A stretch of DNA of 64,000 bases from an uncultured Roseovarius sp. (lineage in GTDB: Bacteria > Pseudomonadota > Alphaproteobacteria > Rhodobacterales > Rhodobacteraceae), in the NCBI GenBank assembly GCA_951812895.1, contig OX638333.1, positions 4,480,619 through 4,544,618 of the forward strand, in the 5' to 3' direction. Below the pieces are notes generated by a model, which was not told the origin of the DNA, searched no databases, and worked only from the letters and a program-made list of their open reading frames with translations. Shown one piece after another: positions 48,791-57,246 of this stretch. The position numbers and the translations under genes are program-made. Position 1 is the first letter of the stretch; the number at the start of each line of letters is the position of its first letter.

Positions 48791-48851
48791 GCTTGAGCCT
48801 CCCAACGAATTCTGTAGGGGCTTCCCGGCTCTGATCGAACAGATACATCAT
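48780..48851 (-). pseudogene. Vestigial methyltransferase tail (copy 2)
   Basis: Identical to 2522-2593, so the HNH insertion predates the duplication of the phage unit. Confidence 0.8.
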
Positions 48852-49369
48852 GCCCAACTCCGCCCAGTGGAAATTGCACTGACGGTGCTACGGGCTATGC
48901 CAAAATGTGACGCGATATCCCGCTGACGCACACCAAGGCGGAGAAGGTCTTTAATATGAGAAACGCTTGCATTAGTTAGCCGCGCTCCAGGGTGCTGCGC
49001 ATGACGGCGGCAGGTGCCGTGCTTTATTTTGTCCTGCTGATTTTCCTTTGGTGTTGCATATCTTAGATTTTCCAACCGGTTGTTGTTGGGGTTGCCATCA
49101 CTATGCGCGACCTCCTTACCAACCGGCCTTTTCCCAATGAACCCCAAGGCAACCAGTGAGTGAATGTAGAGAAGCTTTACTTTGCCGCAATCCATTCGAA
49201 CGGGAACCTTGTGATGTCCGTATTGGTTTGTGGTCCAGCGAAGGAGTTTGCCTGAATATCGTCGGCATTGACCATTCGAGGTTTGGATTGTCCTATCAAG
49301 ACTTCGAACTCGACCGTCATTTGAAACTTCATAATTTTTTGCGCCAGATATCGGCCTCCATTCGGTCAT
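48848..49369 (-). CDS. NUMOD4-HNH endonuclease (copy 2)
   Basis: Identical to the homing-type endonuclease at 2590-3111, with all HNH residues kept. Confidence 0.9.
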   Translation of the reverse strand: MTEWRPISGAKNYEVSNDGRVRSLDRTIQTSNGQCRRYSGKLLRWTTNQYGHHKVPVRMDCGKVKLLYIHSLVALGFIGKRPVGKEVAHSDGNPNNNRLENLRYATPKENQQDKIKHGTCRRHAQHPGARLTNASVSHIKDLLRLGVRQRDIASHFGIARSTVSAISTGRSWA

Positions 49370-49908
49370 GTCTGCCTCCCGATAAACTCTGTTGGCCCTT
49401 CTCTGCCTTGATCAAACAGGTGCCATTGAACGTTGTCTTTACCCGTATGAGGACTGTCGGGAATCCATTTGACCCGGCCAACTGACACGATCTTATGGCA
49501 CCATTTCATGTACGGTTCTGATTGCTTGGTGTGCATCCAATCTGCATCGAATAAGAGCCATGTGGGCAGCAATGCACTAAAGTGCTCAATCATCGGGTGA
49601 AGGATTTCACGGGTCCAAGGCGGGTTGGTGATGATGTAGTCTGCGCCCGCTGTTTTGAGGGCGGATTCACTCACGCTCAATGCGTCACAGGTTTGGACCC
49701 AAGGAAATTTATCCGGGTCCACACGAGGTGAAATATCACTCGCTGCTACACACCCAAACGGAAGTGCATCTATTAGGTCGCCACGGCCCGCACAGGGTTC
49801 CCAATAATGAAGGATGTGGGGGAGATGTGGCAACAACGGCAACACGGCCTCTCTGGGCGTGTCATAGGCGTCCTGGGGTCTGCGTTTGAAGTTGCTGCGC
49901 TTACCCAT
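49366..49908 (-). CDS. N6-adenine-type methyltransferase (copy 2)
   Basis: Identical to 3108-3650, with EPCAGRGDL and NPPW motifs. Confidence 0.75.
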   Translation of the reverse strand: MGKRSNFKRRPQDAYDTPREAVLPLLPHLPHILHYWEPCAGRGDLIDALPFGCVAASDISPRVDPDKFPWVQTCDALSVSESALKTAGADYIITNPPWTREILHPMIEHFSALLPTWLLFDADWMHTKQSEPYMKWCHKIVSVGRVKWIPDSPHTGKDNVQWHLFDQGREGPTEFIGRQT

Positions 49909-50219
49909 TAGGCCAACTCCAACCACATAAGTTTGTGTGTCGCCTCTCTCAGGTCCGTGTAAGCGCGTTTTTCGTCTCTGGTGTCGCCTCGGTCCTTAGC
50001 GTCTGCGTAGGCTTGCTGTGCGGCTTGTCTGGCGTATTTGAGGCGTGCGGGGGCCGTGCGGGCGTAATACTTGTTTGGGAAGCCACGTCGGGCCGCTGCT
50101 CGCGAGACAGACGCTATGGATACACCGATCTCACCAGCAATTTCCGAAAGGGGCTTTTCAGAGAACCAGTAAGCTTTAAACTGGTCTGTCTCGTAAAACG
50201 CATTGCGAGGCTTAAGCAT
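49908..50219 (-). CDS. Small HTH protein (copy 2)
   Basis: Identical to 3650-3961. Confidence 0.7.
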   Translation of the reverse strand: MLKPRNAFYETDQFKAYWFSEKPLSEIAGEIGVSIASVSRAAARRGFPNKYYARTAPARLKYARQAAQQAYADAKDRGDTRDEKRAYTDLREATHKLMWLELA

Positions 50220-50220
50220 G

Positions 50221-50394
50221 TCAGCCCTCCAGTTTGTGTGTGAAATTGAGTTGGCGGGCGCGGTTCAATAGTGCTGCACGCTCGCCGTAGAATTCTTGAC
50301 GGTGCTTGCCTAATGATCCCCACCAGCCTTGTAGTTCTTCGCGGGGAAGGCATCGAATGTGGGTTAGCTTTTGTTCGCGTTCTTCGGGGGTCAT
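50221..50394 (-). CDS. 57-aa hypothetical protein (copy 2)
   Basis: Identical to 3963-4136, coupled on both sides. Confidence 0.7.
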   Translation of the reverse strand: MTPEEREQKLTHIRCLPREELQGWWGSLGKHRQEFYGERAALLNRARQLNFTHKLEG

Positions 50395-51377
50395 GCTGCC
50401 CTCTCTGCTTCGAGAATGGCGTGACCGATCATTTCAGGTATTTGGGGAACTACTGCGTTTCCACATCCTTTAAGTCTGTCCACCCTATCGGGAACCCCAT
50501 GAGCCACTCGACCCACGTTGGGTTCAGTGAGCCAGATTCTCCCTGGGTGCTTATCCGCATCGCGTCTGGAAGAGAATTCATCCACCCACGGCCAGCTTCG
50601 TTCTGTGCTTTGAGCGTTCGTGCTCCCCTGTGCATTGACGCTGTCGGTGTCGGCCACATTTGCGGATGCAATACTTGAGCCGGCAAGCCGCTTCGATCGT
50701 CTGGTGCTAAACGTCCCCGTTTCTGACTGTCGTTCGCTCGAGGTGTGTGCCAAAACCGATGCGCTTGAGCCAGGTTCAGTCCGAACCCGTTTCCCGTATG
50801 GTGCTTGCCCTTCCGGATCGTCTCGGCCTTCACTTCCGCTTGACGTTCTGCAATTTGTTCGGGTGTCCAGTTTTCGCGGCTGTAGAACGTCACCGGAGTG
50901 GGCAACAGTCCAACATCTGTCACGCCTGTGGTGCGCGCCAACGGCGCAAGCTGGAATAACAAACGTCCGGCAGGCGTAACCTTGTCCCTCCAAGTCAGAA
51001 AGCACGTCATCGAGGCCCATGCTGATGTGCCCAGCAACGTTTTCTCCAATGACCCAAGAGGGCCTGAGTTCAGCCACGAGCCTATTAAATTCTGGCCAGA
51101 GGTGGCGGTCATCTTTCTCGCCGCGTCGCTTCCCGGCTGTGGAAAAGGGCTGGCATGGGTATCCTCCACAAATAAGGTCAACTGCTCCAACATCAGATCC
51201 TTTCAACTTGCGCACATCTTCAAAGCACCGAATTTCCGGCCAATGTTTTTTCAAAACCTTTCGGGGGAATTCTTCGATTTCGCAAAACGCTACGGTTTCA
51301 AAGCCCCCTGTGCGTTCAAGGCCAAGGCTGAAACCTCCAATTCCTGAGAATAAATCGAGAACCTTTAGCTTGGTCAC
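50391..51377 (-). CDS. C5-cytosine methyltransferase (copy 2)
   Basis: Identical to 4133-5119, with GTG start and all catalytic motifs. Confidence 0.93.
   Translation of the reverse strand: MTKLKVLDLFSGIGGFSLGLERTGGFETVAFCEIEEFPRKVLKKHWPEIRCFEDVRKLKGSDVGAVDLICGGYPCQPFSTAGKRRGEKDDRHLWPEFNRLVAELRPSWVIGENVAGHISMGLDDVLSDLEGQGYACRTFVIPACAVGAHHRRDRCWTVAHSGDVLQPRKLDTRTNCRTSSGSEGRDDPEGQAPYGKRVRTEPGSSASVLAHTSSERQSETGTFSTRRSKRLAGSSIASANVADTDSVNAQGSTNAQSTERSWPWVDEFSSRRDADKHPGRIWLTEPNVGRVAHGVPDRVDRLKGCGNAVVPQIPEMIGHAILEAERAA
50450..51193 (-). CDS. Overlapping-frame protein (copy 2)
   Basis: The same 247-aa frame as 4192-4935 inside the cytosine methyltransferase gene, still open. Confidence 0.5.
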   Translation of the reverse strand: MLEQLTLFVEDTHASPFPQPGSDAARKMTATSGQNLIGSWLNSGPLGSLEKTLLGTSAWASMTCFLTWRDKVTPAGRLLFQLAPLARTTGVTDVGLLPTPVTFYSRENWTPEQIAERQAEVKAETIRKGKHHTGNGFGLNLAQAHRFWHTPRANDSQKRGRLAPDDRSGLPAQVLHPQMWPTPTASMHRGARTLKAQNEAGRGWMNSLPDAMRISTQGESGSLNPTWVEWLMGFPIGWTDLKDVETQ

Positions 51378-51381
51378 ACCC

Positions 51382-51552
51382 CTACCTCCCGAAAAGACCG
51401 ACGCCACAAAGGACGCCGGTGAGTTTCAGGGAGGGACAGAAATTTACCCACTCACCCAAGCCTCCCGCCTGAATGTGTGAGGACTCTCCTTTTGATGAGT
51501 TGACATGGTCTCGCTCATTTACCCCTGAGCGAATGGGGATTGCGGGTGTCAT
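51382..51552 (-). CDS. Possible 56-aa coupled ORF (copy 2)
   Basis: Identical to 5124-5294. Confidence 0.4.
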   Translation of the reverse strand: MTPAIPIRSGVNERDHVNSSKGESSHIQAGGLGEWVNFCPSLKLTGVLCGVGLFGR

Positions 51553-51788
51553 CACTCACCCCCTTGTGCTGTGGGGTAGTCAAGTTCGATTAGGTATTGT
51601 TTGCCCTTGGCCGTTGCCCTGTAGGAAGGGCCGGGAGTGACAAGTCCGTTTGCTTTGAGAGTGCTGAGGCATTCAGAAACGCATGCGCCCCATGTGAATC
51701 CGGGTACGTTTTGGCCCGCCGCAACACGCAGCGTCTCAATCTCGTACATATTGAGGATTGGTGTGCGTGCTTCGGGGTGGCGGCTCAT
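51552..51788 (-). CDS. Small winged-helix-like protein (copy 2)
   Basis: Identical to 5294-5530. Confidence 0.6.
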   Translation of the reverse strand: MSRHPEARTPILNMYEIETLRVAAGQNVPGFTWGACVSECLSTLKANGLVTPGPSYRATAKGKQYLIELDYPTAQGGE

Positions 51789-51979
51789 AGGTGCGCTCCC
51801 TCTTGTGCTGCAGGGTGGGAGGGGTCTTGAATAAGATTGAAAGAGTTCCTAAATCCTCTAATTGAGGTGGAAGTCATTGTTTTTGCAATTTTTTGCAAAT
51901 TTTGGAAACGCGAACGCCAATGGCTTTGAGAAGCCGAAAAAACGTGAACACAAACAGCTTTCCAAGCAGAACCAGCCAT
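51785..51979 (-). CDS. 64-aa hypothetical protein (copy 2)
   Basis: Identical to 5527-5721. Confidence 0.5.
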   Translation of the reverse strand: MAGSAWKAVCVHVFSASQSHWRSRFQNLQKIAKTMTSTSIRGFRNSFNLIQDPSHPAAQEGAHL

Positions 51980-51980
51980 T

Positions 51981-52358
51981 TCATCTATATCCCTCAATCC
52001 TGCGGGCAAACCGTTCGACACCGGCGAGATAAAGACCCACCGCTTTAACCGCCCATGAGGGCATGTCGCTTTCAAGCTGCATCCAGTTGATAATTGTGCG
52101 CGGGCTGACACCTAAAGCACGACTGCCCTTCTTGGCGATTTCGTCTTGTGTGCGCCCATCAAACGCCCTGCGAAGCTTCTCAGCATCTTCCCTTCGGGAC
52201 TTGAGCCGAAAATCCACGTTCGATTTTGCAAGATTTTGCAAGCCTTTCCTCCTATATTCATCACGTGGTTTACGAGCGTCATGTAGTTCGTGAAAAAGGG
52301 TGCGGGCCGGGGCTGGATAAGCTCCGGTCCTTGCGCGTTGGTCAGGAGCCATTGTCAT
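51981..52358 (-). CDS. HTH regulatory protein (copy 2)
   Basis: Identical to 5723-6100, in the CII-like position. Confidence 0.65.
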   Translation of the reverse strand: MTMAPDQRARTGAYPAPARTLFHELHDARKPRDEYRRKGLQNLAKSNVDFRLKSRREDAEKLRRAFDGRTQDEIAKKGSRALGVSPRTIINWMQLESDMPSWAVKAVGLYLAGVERFARRIEGYR

Positions 52359-52582
52359 TGGGTGGCTCCTTCAACAAGACCGCGCTTTTCGCTCTCATCC
52401 TTGATGAATTCGATTACTGCGGCCTCGGTCTCAGGCCAGACGCGCCCACCAGATCGAAGGCGATCAACAATTTCAGAGTTCTTTGCAGACTTCTTGCCGA
52501 AATATGTTTCCCCCATGCCAGTTGCAGCGAGAAAGCTTTCGATTGCATTCAGCAATTTTGGGTGACGTATCTGAGTGTTCAT
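52355..52582 (-). CDS. Cro-like repressor (copy 2)
   Basis: Identical to 6097-6324. In this copy the operon can be followed unbroken to its end at 44720. Confidence 0.75.
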   Translation of the reverse strand: MNTQIRHPKLLNAIESFLAATGMGETYFGKKSAKNSEIVDRLRSGGRVWPETEAAVIEFIKDESEKRGLVEGATQ

Positions 52583-52589
52583 GCATCGC

Positions 52590-52617
52590 AATATATCCTC
52601 TTTAGCGGATATTACAA
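52590..52617 (-). promoter_or_regulatory. Leftward early promoter with O1 (copy 2)
   Basis: Identical to 6332-6359; it would drive 52582 down to 44720. Confidence 0.7.
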
Positions 52618-52665
52618 GTGACTTCTATAAAGGACGTGCGATTTTGCCAATAAAAGACGATATTA

Positions 52666-52685
52666 TACCCTGTTATTATAGGGTA
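52666..52685 (+). promoter_or_regulatory. Inverted repeat before repressor (copy 2)
   Basis: Identical to 6408-6427. Confidence 0.5.
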
Positions 52686-52691
52686 ATTAGT

Positions 52692-53009
52692 ATGAATCTC
52701 GATGACATTAGACACCGATTAGAATGTGAGATTGAGAAAAGCGGCAAGTCAAAGCGCGCCGTATCAATTGATGCGGGATTGGGTAAGGGATATTTGTTTT
52801 CGATCACCAATGAAGGGAAAGACCCCTCAGTGGTTAATTTGGCGAAGATTTGTGACGCCCTAGATATTAGCCTTGCTTATGTGCTTTTTGGCCTCGAAAT
52901 CTCCCCCGAGACGGAAGCGCTGATGATGCGGATCGAACGAAACTCGGCCCAGAGGGATGGGATTTTGAGTATTCTTGATCCAAAAGATACTGATCAATCT
53001 CAGTCGTAA
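52692..53009 (+). CDS. XRE-family phage repressor (copy 2)
   Basis: Identical to 6434-6751. Two identical immunity regions would be compatible in one cell, since each repressor serves both sets of operators. Confidence 0.85.
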   Translation: MNLDDIRHRLECEIEKSGKSKRAVSIDAGLGKGYLFSITNEGKDPSVVNLAKICDALDISLAYVLFGLEISPETEALMMRIERNSAQRDGILSILDPKDTDQSQS

Positions 53010-53070
53010 GCGCGGCAATATCACCCTCGCTCCGTTCGGAAATCAATTTAAGAAACCTCGATACCTTCAC
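52867..53070 (-). CDS. Small protein antisense to repressor end (copy 2)
   Basis: Identical to 6609-6812. Confidence 0.45.
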   Translation of the reverse strand: MKVSRFLKLISERSEGDIAALTTEIDQYLLDQEYSKSHPSGPSFVRSASSALPSRGRFRGQKAHKQG

Positions 53071-53263
53071 ATAATACCTCCCCAGATTGACGTGCCCCCA
53101 AGGATTCGCGCGTTACTAGCGTAGACCTATAATCGGGGAATACAACAGCAATGAATTCTGGCTGCGCAGTTTATTGCCGCAGCATACGCCCAAAAGCCGG
53201 AGGCACAGAGTCGAACTCACATTTTAGTGATTTTCGGGCGGGTCTCTAGGCATGGTTGTAAAA

Positions 53264-53283
53264 ATATCCTCTTTTGCGGATAT
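53264..53283. promoter_or_regulatory. Operator O2 (copy 2)
   Basis: Identical to 7006-7025. Confidence 0.7.
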
Positions 53284-53288
53284 TATTA

Positions 53289-53317
53289 TTGACTATCCTC
53301 TAAAGCGGATATACATT
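53289..53317 (+). promoter_or_regulatory. Rightward early promoter with O3 (copy 2)
   Basis: Identical to 7031-7059. Confidence 0.7.
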
Positions 53318-53342
53318 ACTCCCAACACACGGGAGAAACACC

Positions 53343-53591
53343 ATGCACCTTGCACCTCAGAAACTCCACGCAACCAGTGACCAAATCGCAGCGCTTTTGC
53401 GCCACGCCAGAAACACAAGCGAAGGCTCACACCCGACATTCGGAAACCACGTTGCTGACGTGCTTGATTGCCTCGTTGCTGTGATCTGGAGCGATGACGA
53501 GGAAGACAAAGCCTCTGCCGCAGAAGACCTTGTGGACGCAGCAAGTGCCCTGCGTGACCGTGCTGATATCGAAATGCAGGAGGCCGCGTAA
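53343..53591 (+). CDS. Hypothetical protein, first rightward gene (copy 2)
   Basis: Identical to 7085-7333. Confidence 0.75.
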   Translation: MHLAPQKLHATSDQIAALLRHARNTSEGSHPTFGNHVADVLDCLVAVIWSDDEEDKASAAEDLVDAASALRDRADIEMQEAA

Positions 53592-54058
53592 TGTCCAAGT
53601 TTGACGTTCTCAAAAGATTTACTGGCGAAGTTCTTTTCACGGCTGAGTTGGACTGTGACGACGATACACCAAGTTCCATAAGGCTAGGCCTCAACGGAGC
53701 GAGCCTCTACAGAGCGAACCTCGACGGAGCGAGCCTCTACAGAGCGAACCTCAACGGAGCGAACCTCAACGGAGCGAGCCTCTACAGAGCGAGCCTCTAC
53801 AGAGCGAGCGGAATCAACGAATACATCAAATGCATTCAGATAGATCAGTACCCGATCACCTACACCTCAGAGGTGATGCAGATCGGATGCCAAAGACATT
53901 TGATCGCGGAATGGCGTGGCTTTGACGATGAACGCATTGCGGGAATGGATGGCAAAAAAGCCCTGCGGTTCTGGCGCAAGTACAAAGATTGGATATTTCA
54001 AACGATTGATCTTTGCCCCGCGACACCCACGAAAAAAAACGAAGCGGACGCAGCATGA
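53591..54058 (+). CDS. Pentapeptide-repeat protein, short allele
   Basis: A 155-aa version of the gene at 7333-8061. An in-frame deletion of 87 codons joins residue 34 of the head to repeat 16, leaving seven full pentapeptides ([20 protein letters not shown] and three more) and an intact C-terminal domain. The junction shares only CCT with both parents. The conserved last part of the head (AVKWGVKNR) is lost, so the long form is probably ancestral. A helix of two coils may be too short to fold stably. Confidence 0.9.
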   Translation: MSKFDVLKRFTGEVLFTAELDCDDDTPSSIRLGLNGASLYRANLDGASLYRANLNGANLNGASLYRASLYRASGINEYIKCIQIDQYPITYTSEVMQIGCQRHLIAEWRGFDDERIAGMDGKKALRFWRKYKDWIFQTIDLCPATPTKKNEADAA

Positions 54059-54324
54059 CCCCTCCCCTCCCCCCTCAAGTGTCGTCTGGTCCCTCTGATG
54101 GCACAAAGTCCTCGGCTGGTAATTCTCCCCAGACTGGCCGGGGCACCTTCAACATGCCTCGCTACGCAAACTTGCGCGATGGTGATCTGGTCAAACGCAA
54201 ATCAAACGGGTGTCAGAACATTGTCGGCACACTCGTGTTTGTCGTCACTCTTATTCTGCTTGGCTGCGCCATAGCTCAGGCAGCGGGGCCGCACCCTGAT
54301 TGCATGGGAATACCGGCATGCTGA
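54055..54324 (+). CDS. Small membrane protein (copy 2)
   Basis: Identical to 8058-8327. Confidence 0.6.
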   Translation: MTPPLPPQVSSGPSDGTKSSAGNSPQTGRGTFNMPRYANLRDGDLVKRKSNGCQNIVGTLVFVVTLILLGCAIAQAAGPHPDCMGIPAC

Positions 54325-54629
54325 ACCGTTACGCCACCTCACTGAAACACAAGAAAAACGTGTCCCTGTTTGAGCGGATTTTAGACAGGTATTCATGGCT
54401 AGAACTACACCAGCCAAACCCCGAAAAAGCGCCATGGCACGAGCGGGCGATACTGACTGATGAATTCGGCGGAACAATCGTTTTGAACTTCTGGCCATGC
54501 TCTCTCACCGCACAGCGTGAAGGGTGCAAGTCAGTCAAGGGAGTGGATGAAATTCGCCTCATGATTTCTGAGGCAATAGACGATTGCCAAGCCGCAGAAG
54601 CCTTTGACGTTCTGGAGGCCGGCCAATGA
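54318..54629 (+). CDS. 103-aa hypothetical protein (copy 2)
   Basis: Identical to 8321-8632. Confidence 0.65.
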   Translation: MLNRYATSLKHKKNVSLFERILDRYSWLELHQPNPEKAPWHERAILTDEFGGTIVLNFWPCSLTAQREGCKSVKGVDEIRLMISEAIDDCQAAEAFDVLEAGQ

Positions 54630-54706
54630 CCCACCCCCTATTCATAGCCCTACAAGGCACAATTCTGGCCTGCTTGTACGCAATCGCTCTTACGGGGGCT
54701 TGGTGA
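54626..54706 (+). CDS. 26-aa membrane peptide (copy 2)
   Basis: Identical to 8629-8709. Confidence 0.5.
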   Translation: MTHPLFIALQGTILACLYAIALTGAW

Positions 54707-54933
54707 TGAAACATAACCTACCTCAATTCTTCTCTGATTCCTATGAAATCGGTCAGAAGAAAGTAGCCCAAATCCACTTTGATCTTGCTTCGGAGCAAAT
54801 GGCGGAAGCCGCGCCAGAGGCGTTTTCAACCGGATACGAAAACCCTGACTGGCGTGCCATGCGCCGCCGCCAGTTTCAACGGGGTTGGTCTGAATATCAA
54901 AGAGCTAAATCAATACTGGAGGCCCTCACATGA
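54706..54933 (+). CDS. 75-aa hypothetical protein (copy 2)
   Basis: Identical to 8709-8936. Confidence 0.65.
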   Translation: MKHNLPQFFSDSYEIGQKKVAQIHFDLASEQMAEAAPEAFSTGYENPDWRAMRRRQFQRGWSEYQRAKSILEALT

Positions 54934-55427
54934 ATGTACGCGCTGACATACCACTCATTTCTAGAATCTCCGAAGAACTACGGGATATGCTGGGTGACGA
55001 ATTTGATCCTGAGACCTTTTGGGATAGCCTTGATGGCGAAACCGATGCAGTAGACATTGCGGATCGGTTGATTTCTTCGATGCAGGATGATGCCACGCTT
55101 GCAGATGCGGCCAAGGAATATGCTGCTGAAATATCTAGCCGCGCAAAACGTATTTCAGAGCGCGCAGGCGCAAAGAAGAAAGCTCTACTGCAAATTCTGG
55201 ATGCGACTGGCGAGAAAAAACTAGAGCGCCCACTTGCCACCATTAGCCGACGCGCTGGAAGTATATCGGTGAGCATCACAGAAGAATCTGTGATCCCCTC
55301 GCAGTTGATGAAAACAACCGTCTTCCCCGATAAATCGGAGATCAAAAAGCAATTGCAGGCAGGAGAGGTCGTTCCGGGCGCAGAACTGGTACGCGGTCCG
55401 GACACGGTTTCAGTGAGGGTTAAGTGA
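54930..55427 (+). CDS. Gp157-like protein (copy 2)
   Basis: Identical to 8933-9430. Confidence 0.8.
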   Translation: MNVRADIPLISRISEELRDMLGDEFDPETFWDSLDGETDAVDIADRLISSMQDDATLADAAKEYAAEISSRAKRISERAGAKKKALLQILDATGEKKLERPLATISRRAGSISVSITEESVIPSQLMKTTVFPDKSEIKKQLQAGEVVPGAELVRGPDTVSVRVK

Positions 55428-56125
55428 TGCGCCTCCCTGATCTTGCTAAAGAATTCCCCCGTGACGCTATTCACTGGCGTGCGCAAACCCTCACCAGAGA
55501 TGGTGATAAAGCCTTAGCCCTTGCCTATCTGGATGCACGGGACGTTATGGATCGGCTGGACGAAGTATGTGGTCCTGAAAATTGGCAGACCAAATATTTA
55601 GAGACCCCCACGGGGCGCGTCCTGTGTAACATCGGCATTAAGATTGGTGATGAGTGGGTATGGAAGTCTGACGGGGCTGGGGCCACCGATATAGAGGGCG
55701 AAAAGGGTGGGATCAGCGACAGCCTAAAGCGTGCGGCGGTGCTTTGGGGCATTGGCCGTTATCTCTACCGCCTAGATGCCGTTTGGGCACCTTGTGAAAC
55801 ATATCAAAAGGGTGATCGAAAATACTTTTCCAAGTGGAGGGGTTCGCCTTGGGACCATGTGCGCAACGCGCCTCCGAAAGCCCGAGAGCCTGAAAAAGAG
55901 CAGCCCAGAAACCCCAAAGATATCGCAGACTCGTTGATTGCCGTTATAGGAAAGCCAGAAAATCGCGACGAACTAAACCTCGCCGTAACGGGTGAAAAAT
56001 TTGCCACGGCCTCGGCATGGCTGAAAGAAACCAACACCGCCGAAAGTGAGCGGGTAACAACCGCCTTAGATGCGCGCCGCAAAGAACTTGACCAGCCCAC
56101 CCCCGAAGAACTGATGAGGGCATAA
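55427..56125 (+). CDS. Rad52/Sak-like annealing protein (copy 2)
   Basis: Identical to 9430-10128. Its own activity could recombine the two long repeats. Confidence 0.9.
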   Translation: MRLPDLAKEFPRDAIHWRAQTLTRDGDKALALAYLDARDVMDRLDEVCGPENWQTKYLETPTGRVLCNIGIKIGDEWVWKSDGAGATDIEGEKGGISDSLKRAAVLWGIGRYLYRLDAVWAPCETYQKGDRKYFSKWRGSPWDHVRNAPPKAREPEKEQPRNPKDIADSLIAVIGKPENRDELNLAVTGEKFATASAWLKETNTAESERVTTALDARRKELDQPTPEELMRA

Positions 56126-56127
56126 AA

Positions 56128-56595
56128 GTGCCTGACCGCATTCTCAGAACACAACACGACATAGTTAGCTTCGCCACCTTCCTTGAAGGTTTAAAGCTTC
56201 CGTTGACCGTTGAATGGCAGGCAGGAAAGCACCGCAGCCAAGAGCAAAACCGCCTTCAATGGCTTTGGTCAAAAGAAGTGGCAGAACAACTTGGCGACCG
56301 CGATCAATCTGACGTGCAGGCAGAATTCAAGCTTGAAATCGGCATACCCATTTTGCGCGAAGAACCAACGTTCCGCGAAAAGTATGACCGCATTCTTCGC
56401 AATCATACCTATGAGGAAAAAATCATTATCATGCGTGATTTTGATTTCCCCGTTACCCGTCTGATGAAAACACCCCAGATGGTGCGGTTCCTAGACACCA
56501 TTCAGAACCGATATTTGGAGCGCGGCTTTCAATTGACCGATCCCGATCCCGACATGGCAAAGCACATGGATCGATACAGGGACAAAGCAGCATGA
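56128..56595 (+). CDS. NinB-like protein (copy 2)
   Basis: Identical to 10131-10598. Confidence 0.75.
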   Translation: MPDRILRTQHDIVSFATFLEGLKLPLTVEWQAGKHRSQEQNRLQWLWSKEVAEQLGDRDQSDVQAEFKLEIGIPILREEPTFREKYDRILRNHTYEEKIIIMRDFDFPVTRLMKTPQMVRFLDTIQNRYLERGFQLTDPDPDMAKHMDRYRDKAA

Positions 56596-56933
56596 CAGAC
56601 CGCATGGAATTCCCTGTAAAGGTCCGTAAGGCCGCTTATGACCGCTCAGGTGGGATTTGTGAGTGCGGGTGCGGCGTGCCTTTTGGCAAAGAGCGTGTCG
56701 AGTATGACCATGACATACCGGCCTATCACGGCGGCAAGCCCACATTGGAAAACTGCCGCGCGCTTCGCTGGTCCTGCCACAAGGTGAAAACCGCTCAGGA
56801 CATGCAGGCAATCAAGAAAACCCGCCGGATCATTAAAAAGCAACGCGGCCTGACAGCGCAGAAAGCCACGATACCCGGATCAAAGAATAGCCACTTCAAA
56901 AAGAAGCTGGACGGAACGGTGATCAAGCGATGA
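56592..56933 (+). CDS. HNH endonuclease (copy 2)
   Basis: Identical to 10595-10936. Confidence 0.88.
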   Translation: MTDRMEFPVKVRKAAYDRSGGICECGCGVPFGKERVEYDHDIPAYHGGKPTLENCRALRWSCHKVKTAQDMQAIKKTRRIIKKQRGLTAQKATIPGSKNSHFKKKLDGTVIKR

Positions 56934-56958
56934 CCCACCAAAAACTAGGAGCGAAAAC

Positions 56959-57216
56959 ATGAAACTAACGTCACTCATTATCAGCCCGAAACATTCATGG
57001 GACAAGCCGGGTCGTGAAAACCCCTTGCGTGCTGTCGTGAAGCTGAACTCAGAGCAATCCACTATTGAGTGCGTTCTTAGCGAAGAAACCGTTCGGAAAA
57101 TGCTTGATCTTTGTGCGGATGAAATTGCCAGCGATGCAAAGAAGAACGTTGATGATTTTGCTCAAGCTGTCTCTGCAATCGACGTCGATAAGAGCAAGGC
57201 GCTCTTGGCTGGATAG
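56959..57216 (+). CDS. 85-aa hypothetical protein (copy 2)
   Basis: Identical to 10962-11219. Confidence 0.7.
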   Translation: MKLTSLIISPKHSWDKPGRENPLRAVVKLNSEQSTIECVLSEETVRKMLDLCADEIASDAKKNVDDFAQAVSAIDVDKSKALLAG

Positions 57217-57246
57217 AAGTAACGCAGGATAAACTAGGAGAGCAGT